Below, piece after piece: positions 29,301 to 32,327 of a stretch of 32,327 bases of DNA. The position numbers were made by a program, and so were the translations under genes. Origin of the DNA: Plakobranchus ocellatus. Lineage: Eukaryota; Mollusca; Gastropoda; Plakobranchidae. The stretch covers positions 277,182-309,508 of the forward strand of contig BLXT01008140.1 in the NCBI GenBank assembly GCA_019648995.1. Direction: 5' to 3'. The notes beneath the pieces were generated by a model. The model had not been told where the DNA came from. It saw only the letters and a program-made list of their open reading frames with translations, and did no database searches. Every line of letters starts with the position of its first letter. The first letter of the stretch is position 1.

Positions 29301-30680
29301 GGGGGAGGAAGAAAACGAAGAGGGTTGAAGAGTAAGAGATATTAGAGATGGAAGAATGGGGAAAGAAGCAAATGAAAAAGAGAAAAAAAATCAAATGCAT
29401 AAGAATTCAGAAGGATGTGTCTTTGTTTGTTTTTCTCATGCAGCATGCCTATTTACTACTTTGGTGATTTGAGGCTTTTGCCCTCTGAAAGGTGGAATGC
29501 TGGATAGATTCGAGATTACAAAAGCTCGGAAATTTTATAAGCAAGTTTGTGAAAGCAGATGTTACGGAAGCCTCCCTAGAGGCAAAAACAAGAAAGGATA
29601 AAGATGAACAATATTTATATATTGTAGTCTAGCCTCGTAGCCAATCGAATCGAAGACAAATCCAAAGGGCATAAATAAAGTAAGGAACTGTTGAAAAGAG
29701 TTTCTCTTTACTTTGATAAGTTAAATGTAAAGGTAAAAATCTCCTGAACAAATATATTATATTTTTTCTCCGTATTGATAATATAACTTGTGAAGAAGAG
29801 AAAGAGAACAGCTTTAGATGAATTATAGGCTCTACTGGGAAATAAAATTCTGCCCTGCGCAGGCCTACATTTGTAGCAAAATTTAAGATTGTACAAAAGG
29901 CACAATTGAAACACACATAGGCCTAAACGCAAAGCAAGATTTCACCGAAATTCTCGTAGAATTCGTGAGGAAATTGATCAGTATAATTTAGATATAATAT
30001 TATAATAATGATCTCGTCTAGACTCCTCTATCTATATCTAGGTATAGATTAGTCTTCAATCTCATTTAAAAGATAGATTTCAAAAAATAAAATGCCAATA
30101 ACATGAAAGAATACATTCAAACTTTAAAAATATAGATTTGCAATCGCTATATCTGAGATTGGGTTTGAAAAAAAAACCACTCCAACTTTATGCGTTCGCC
30201 TTTTTCGTTACTTTGATAATGCTAGGTCGGGCATTGTTTTGCCAGCCACTGAGGGACCAACACAGCTTGGCGGTGTGTGACAACTGACCCCGAGGTTTTG
30301 CCAAATAAAACAAGCCAAACACCAGCAGGCTTTACCACAACACAAGAATGTGAAAAATCACACTTTCAGTCCATTTTTTCTCTCTCACATACACACATAC
30401 ACACATACTTTAGCGCTATCATCGAGTACCTTTCTGTTCTCTTGTTTTTTTTTAAACATTAGACCACCAAGTCCAAGTAGGCTGATCATTGCATCATATA
30501 ATCTATGCCTCAAACAAGCCAATCATAACAGACCTTGCCGCAGGCCAGCTTTGTAAAAGACACAGACACAAAATAAGTCGTGAAGTTTTTCCACACCCCT
30601 TTACTGTAGCCTATTGGAGGCAAAAGGTCAAAGCGTTTCACTGGCTGTTCTGAAACTGGACAGTCAGTCATCTGTTTGTG
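29301..30680. other. Gene-free stretch
   Basis: Purine-rich at first (29310-29395), then AT-rich. Frames at 29629-29932 (-) and 30277-30556 (+) lack recognisable motifs. A short acacat repeat lies near 30388-30408. Confidence 0.45.
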
Positions 30681-30681
30681 C

Positions 30682-30840
30682 GGGCGCGTCGTGGCACAGT
30701 GGCTAGAGAGTCCGCACTGAGATCTGCAGGGACACTTCTGACGCGGGTTTTTGCCTCATCATCGGCGCCCTGGCCTGACGGAGGGCTGAAAGCCTGAGAT
30801 CATCTTGTTGTGGACTGGCTATATGCAAAATAAACAAAAA
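30682..30840 (+). mobile_element. tRNA-derived SINE, well preserved
   Basis: A box GTGGCACAGTGG is at 30691-30702, then tagagagtccgcactgagat and ctgcagggacacttctg. The B box is damaged (gcgggtttttgcc, 30743-30755). The body ggcgccctggcctgacggag (30764-30783) and tail ctgaaagcctgagatcatct, tgttgtggactggctatatg, caaaataaacaaaaa are close to the reference copy. Possible 8-bp target duplication tgtttgtg / tgtttctg with one mismatch. Confidence 0.9.
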
Positions 30841-31136
30841 AATGTTTCTGCCTGTCATGTTTACTGATGACCATGCTCACTGAATATTAGTTTCACACAA
30901 ATCTAGTGCTAATACCATAAAGGGGAAGATATGCAAACACACTCACGTCCAACTTCTTACCAGAACGCCAGTTTTAGATCTCTCTCTAATTACGAACAGT
31001 AATTGAGGCATTGCTGTCTCCATAGTCGTAATATGACTATCAAATATTGGAGGCTTGAACATCTAAAGTGTAGACATGCTCAACAGTAGCACTTAGTATC
31101 TGCCATGCGTTTTTCTCTCTCTTTTCTGTTTTTAAG
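30841..31136. other. Intron-like sequence before a candidate exon
   Basis: No element is recognised. It ends with a pyrimidine tract tttttctctctcttttctgt and ttttaag at 31110-31136, a strong 3' splice site for the exon that follows. Confidence 0.5.
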
Positions 31137-31492
31137 GTGGAGTTCAGAAAGTCCAGAATATGTGTGGGGGTGAAGGGGAGCCAGATTTAGTTTCTGACAA
31201 CCAAAGTGATGAGGTGAGTAGACCAATAATGAGGTATATTGTAGTGCGCTAGCACTTGCTTTCTATGTAGTCTCATATCTTCAATTTTTTTAATTGGTAT
31301 GCTAATCATTTTGGTGAAAAAAGTAATTCCGTATTCTAACTCTTTGCTTATTAATTCTTTGTTAAAGTTTCGAAATTTTTAGAGATTTTTTTTTCTTATT
31401 TTGGAGATGAATTGAATTTTTTTTGGAATATGGCATGATTTTGGTCAAAGGTGTGTTGGACGCCACTAACTTTTCTAGCAAAAAGCAACATA

Positions 31493-31552
<60 letters not shown>

Positions 31553-31681
31553 TAATAATTATGTTTGTTTTTAATAATCACAAGAATTTTTTTTATTAGG
31601 GTCTAACTCAAACTTTTATTCCTGGAAAATCCATGTCTAATGTTTGCCGCTCTTCTGGTTTTTGTTCAGGATAATGACTAA
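31137..31681 (+). CDS. Candidate last two exons of a plus-strand gene (partial)
   Basis: Exon 31137-31213 (77 nt) is preceded by a long pyrimidine tract and followed by the consensus donor GAG|gtgagt. Only one frame is open, entered after two bases, reading GVQKVQNMCGGEGEPDLVSD then NQSDE, and it ends in phase 0. The next acceptor ggtttttgttcag ends at 31669; phase-0 continuation gives DND and stop TAA at 31679-31681. The predicted C-terminus is therefore acidic (DLVSDNQSDEDND). Phase agreement, strong signals and immediate termination support a real gene 3' end. Upstream exons are not identified, so start and family are unknown; it could belong to the same transcription unit as the plus-strand exons further left. 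The intron contains a (TAA)n repeat. Confidence 0.5.
31496..31560. repeat. (TAA)n microsatellite
   Basis: About 18 taa triplets inside the intron between the candidate exons. The poly-Tyr open frame on the minus strand is its translation. Confidence 0.97.
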
Positions 31682-31897
31682 ATACCAGGCTCATCTGTTT
31701 CTCGCAGTGATAGCCAGTGCCAAGTCTGTGGTAAGGTTTCAAGGTGGAAAGAATTTATGATGATTCCTGGGATAAGTGTACATGGCGACTGATACATTTG
31801 GGTATTTCGGTATTTTGAGAAAAAACATCTTGTGCTTTTAACAGAATGAAGCAGTTTTAATTCTTGCATGATTTTTAAACAGTTATAAAAGTTTGAA

Positions 31898-31903
31898 AAT
31901 AAA
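31898..31903 (+). promoter_or_regulatory. Possible polyadenylation signal AATAAA
   Basis: AATAAA about 215 bases after the candidate stop codon at 31679-31681, followed by T/G-containing sequence (gtcaactcttattgatgtag). The position suits a short 3' UTR, but such hexamers are common in AT-rich DNA. Confidence 0.3.
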
Positions 31904-32046
31904 TAAGTCAACTCTTATTGATGTAGTCATGATCTTTAAATAGACATATAACTCAAATATTACTCAAGATCATATGTGCGCACTTTTTTGGAATGATGGC
32001 ATTTTGAAGTCATAGAATATAAATGAGACAACTAGAGACAGAGTCA

Positions 32047-32300
32047 ATAAAATTTTTAAAAAAATTAGAAAATGACAGGCAGCGTTTTTTTGATCATGCA
32101 ATGAGAGAAGGAAAACTAAACTATCTTAATGTTACAACTGAAACGTTTAAAAGAAGTTGAGTAGAGGCACTGCAGACACCAGGAATTCAAGAAAACATTG
32201 ACGGTAGAATATAAATTATTAGAAAAGGCAAGAGACATAAAGTTCCTGGAGTAAACAAAAAATTCAGATATCCATAAAATGAGCCTCGGCAGAATCTACT
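32047..32300 (+). pseudogene. LINE 3'-end remnant, different family from 1000-2335
   Basis: From about 32062 the frame reads KLENDRQRFFDHAMREGKLN then YL...TTETFKRS and stops at TGA 32158-32160. After a frame change RHQEFKKTL and LLEKARDIKFLE remain. This matches the extreme C-terminal pattern DRqRFFdr.MReGKLeyL..TGkfegkRsRGRQReK...L..ARDrk.W of a non-LTR retrotransposon group. Only the end of the element is present, as expected of 5' truncation. Coordinates beyond 32250 are uncertain. Confidence 0.6.
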
Positions 32301-32327
32301 GATGCCTTTTTATTATTTATTTGTAAC

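Noticed and set aside
1-32327. CRISPR array, bacterial operon, rRNA or integrated virus
   Set aside because: No direct repeats with unique spacers, no dense coding, no rRNA-like blocks and no viral gene motifs. The only tandem arrays are microsatellites, the 11-bp minisatellite and two-copy duplications.

Overview
The window looks like AT-rich, intron- and repeat-dominated nuclear DNA from an invertebrate animal. The basis is short exons flanked by GT-AG (and one GC-AG) splice signals, many tRNA-derived SINEs, decayed LINE reverse transcriptases, and abundant microsatellites, with no bacterial-style gene packing. The LINE protein fragments resemble families I associate with molluscs and other lophotrochozoans, so a gastropod-like genome is my best guess. 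That is inference, and the species cannot be read from the sequence. Nearly all long open frames here are chance or repeat translations; the coding signal lies in exons too short for an ORF list.

Layout. 1-5.4 kb: CT-rich ends, a SINE abutting a minus-strand 5'-truncated LINE (1000-2335), two more SINEs, and a retrocopy-like poly(A) tail near 3.6 kb. 5.4-7.9 kb: TAA/ATG microsatellites, a 250-bp foldback element, then a degenerate repeat field. 8.0-13.0 kb: a direct duplication of two ~2.3-2.5 kb units. Each unit carries the same series of small exon-like blocks. Unit 1 can be read with compatible splice phases to a stop codon, while unit 2 is frameshifted. 13.0-14.7 kb: a SINE whose body has expanded into a 44-unit, 11-bp minisatellite, then a candidate two-exon coding tail and three tRNA-like SINE heads. 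14.7-31 kb: gene-poor DNA with three well-preserved SINE insertions (19.4, 22.6, 30.7 kb), one inverted SINE (29.2 kb), a LINE 3' fragment (20.9 kb), a 117-bp tandem duplication, an inverted repeat pair (26.4/28.5 kb), and simple repeats. 31.1-31.7 kb: two candidate terminal exons of a plus-strand gene ending in an acidic tail. 32.05-32.3 kb: the 3' end of a second kind of LINE.

The most unusual items are the duplicated multi-exon gene (unit 1) with its four-cysteine exon, the SINE-born minisatellite, a SINE insertion carrying two tails inside one target-site duplication, and the foldback element. No functional tRNA, rRNA, CRISPR or complete transposon was seen.
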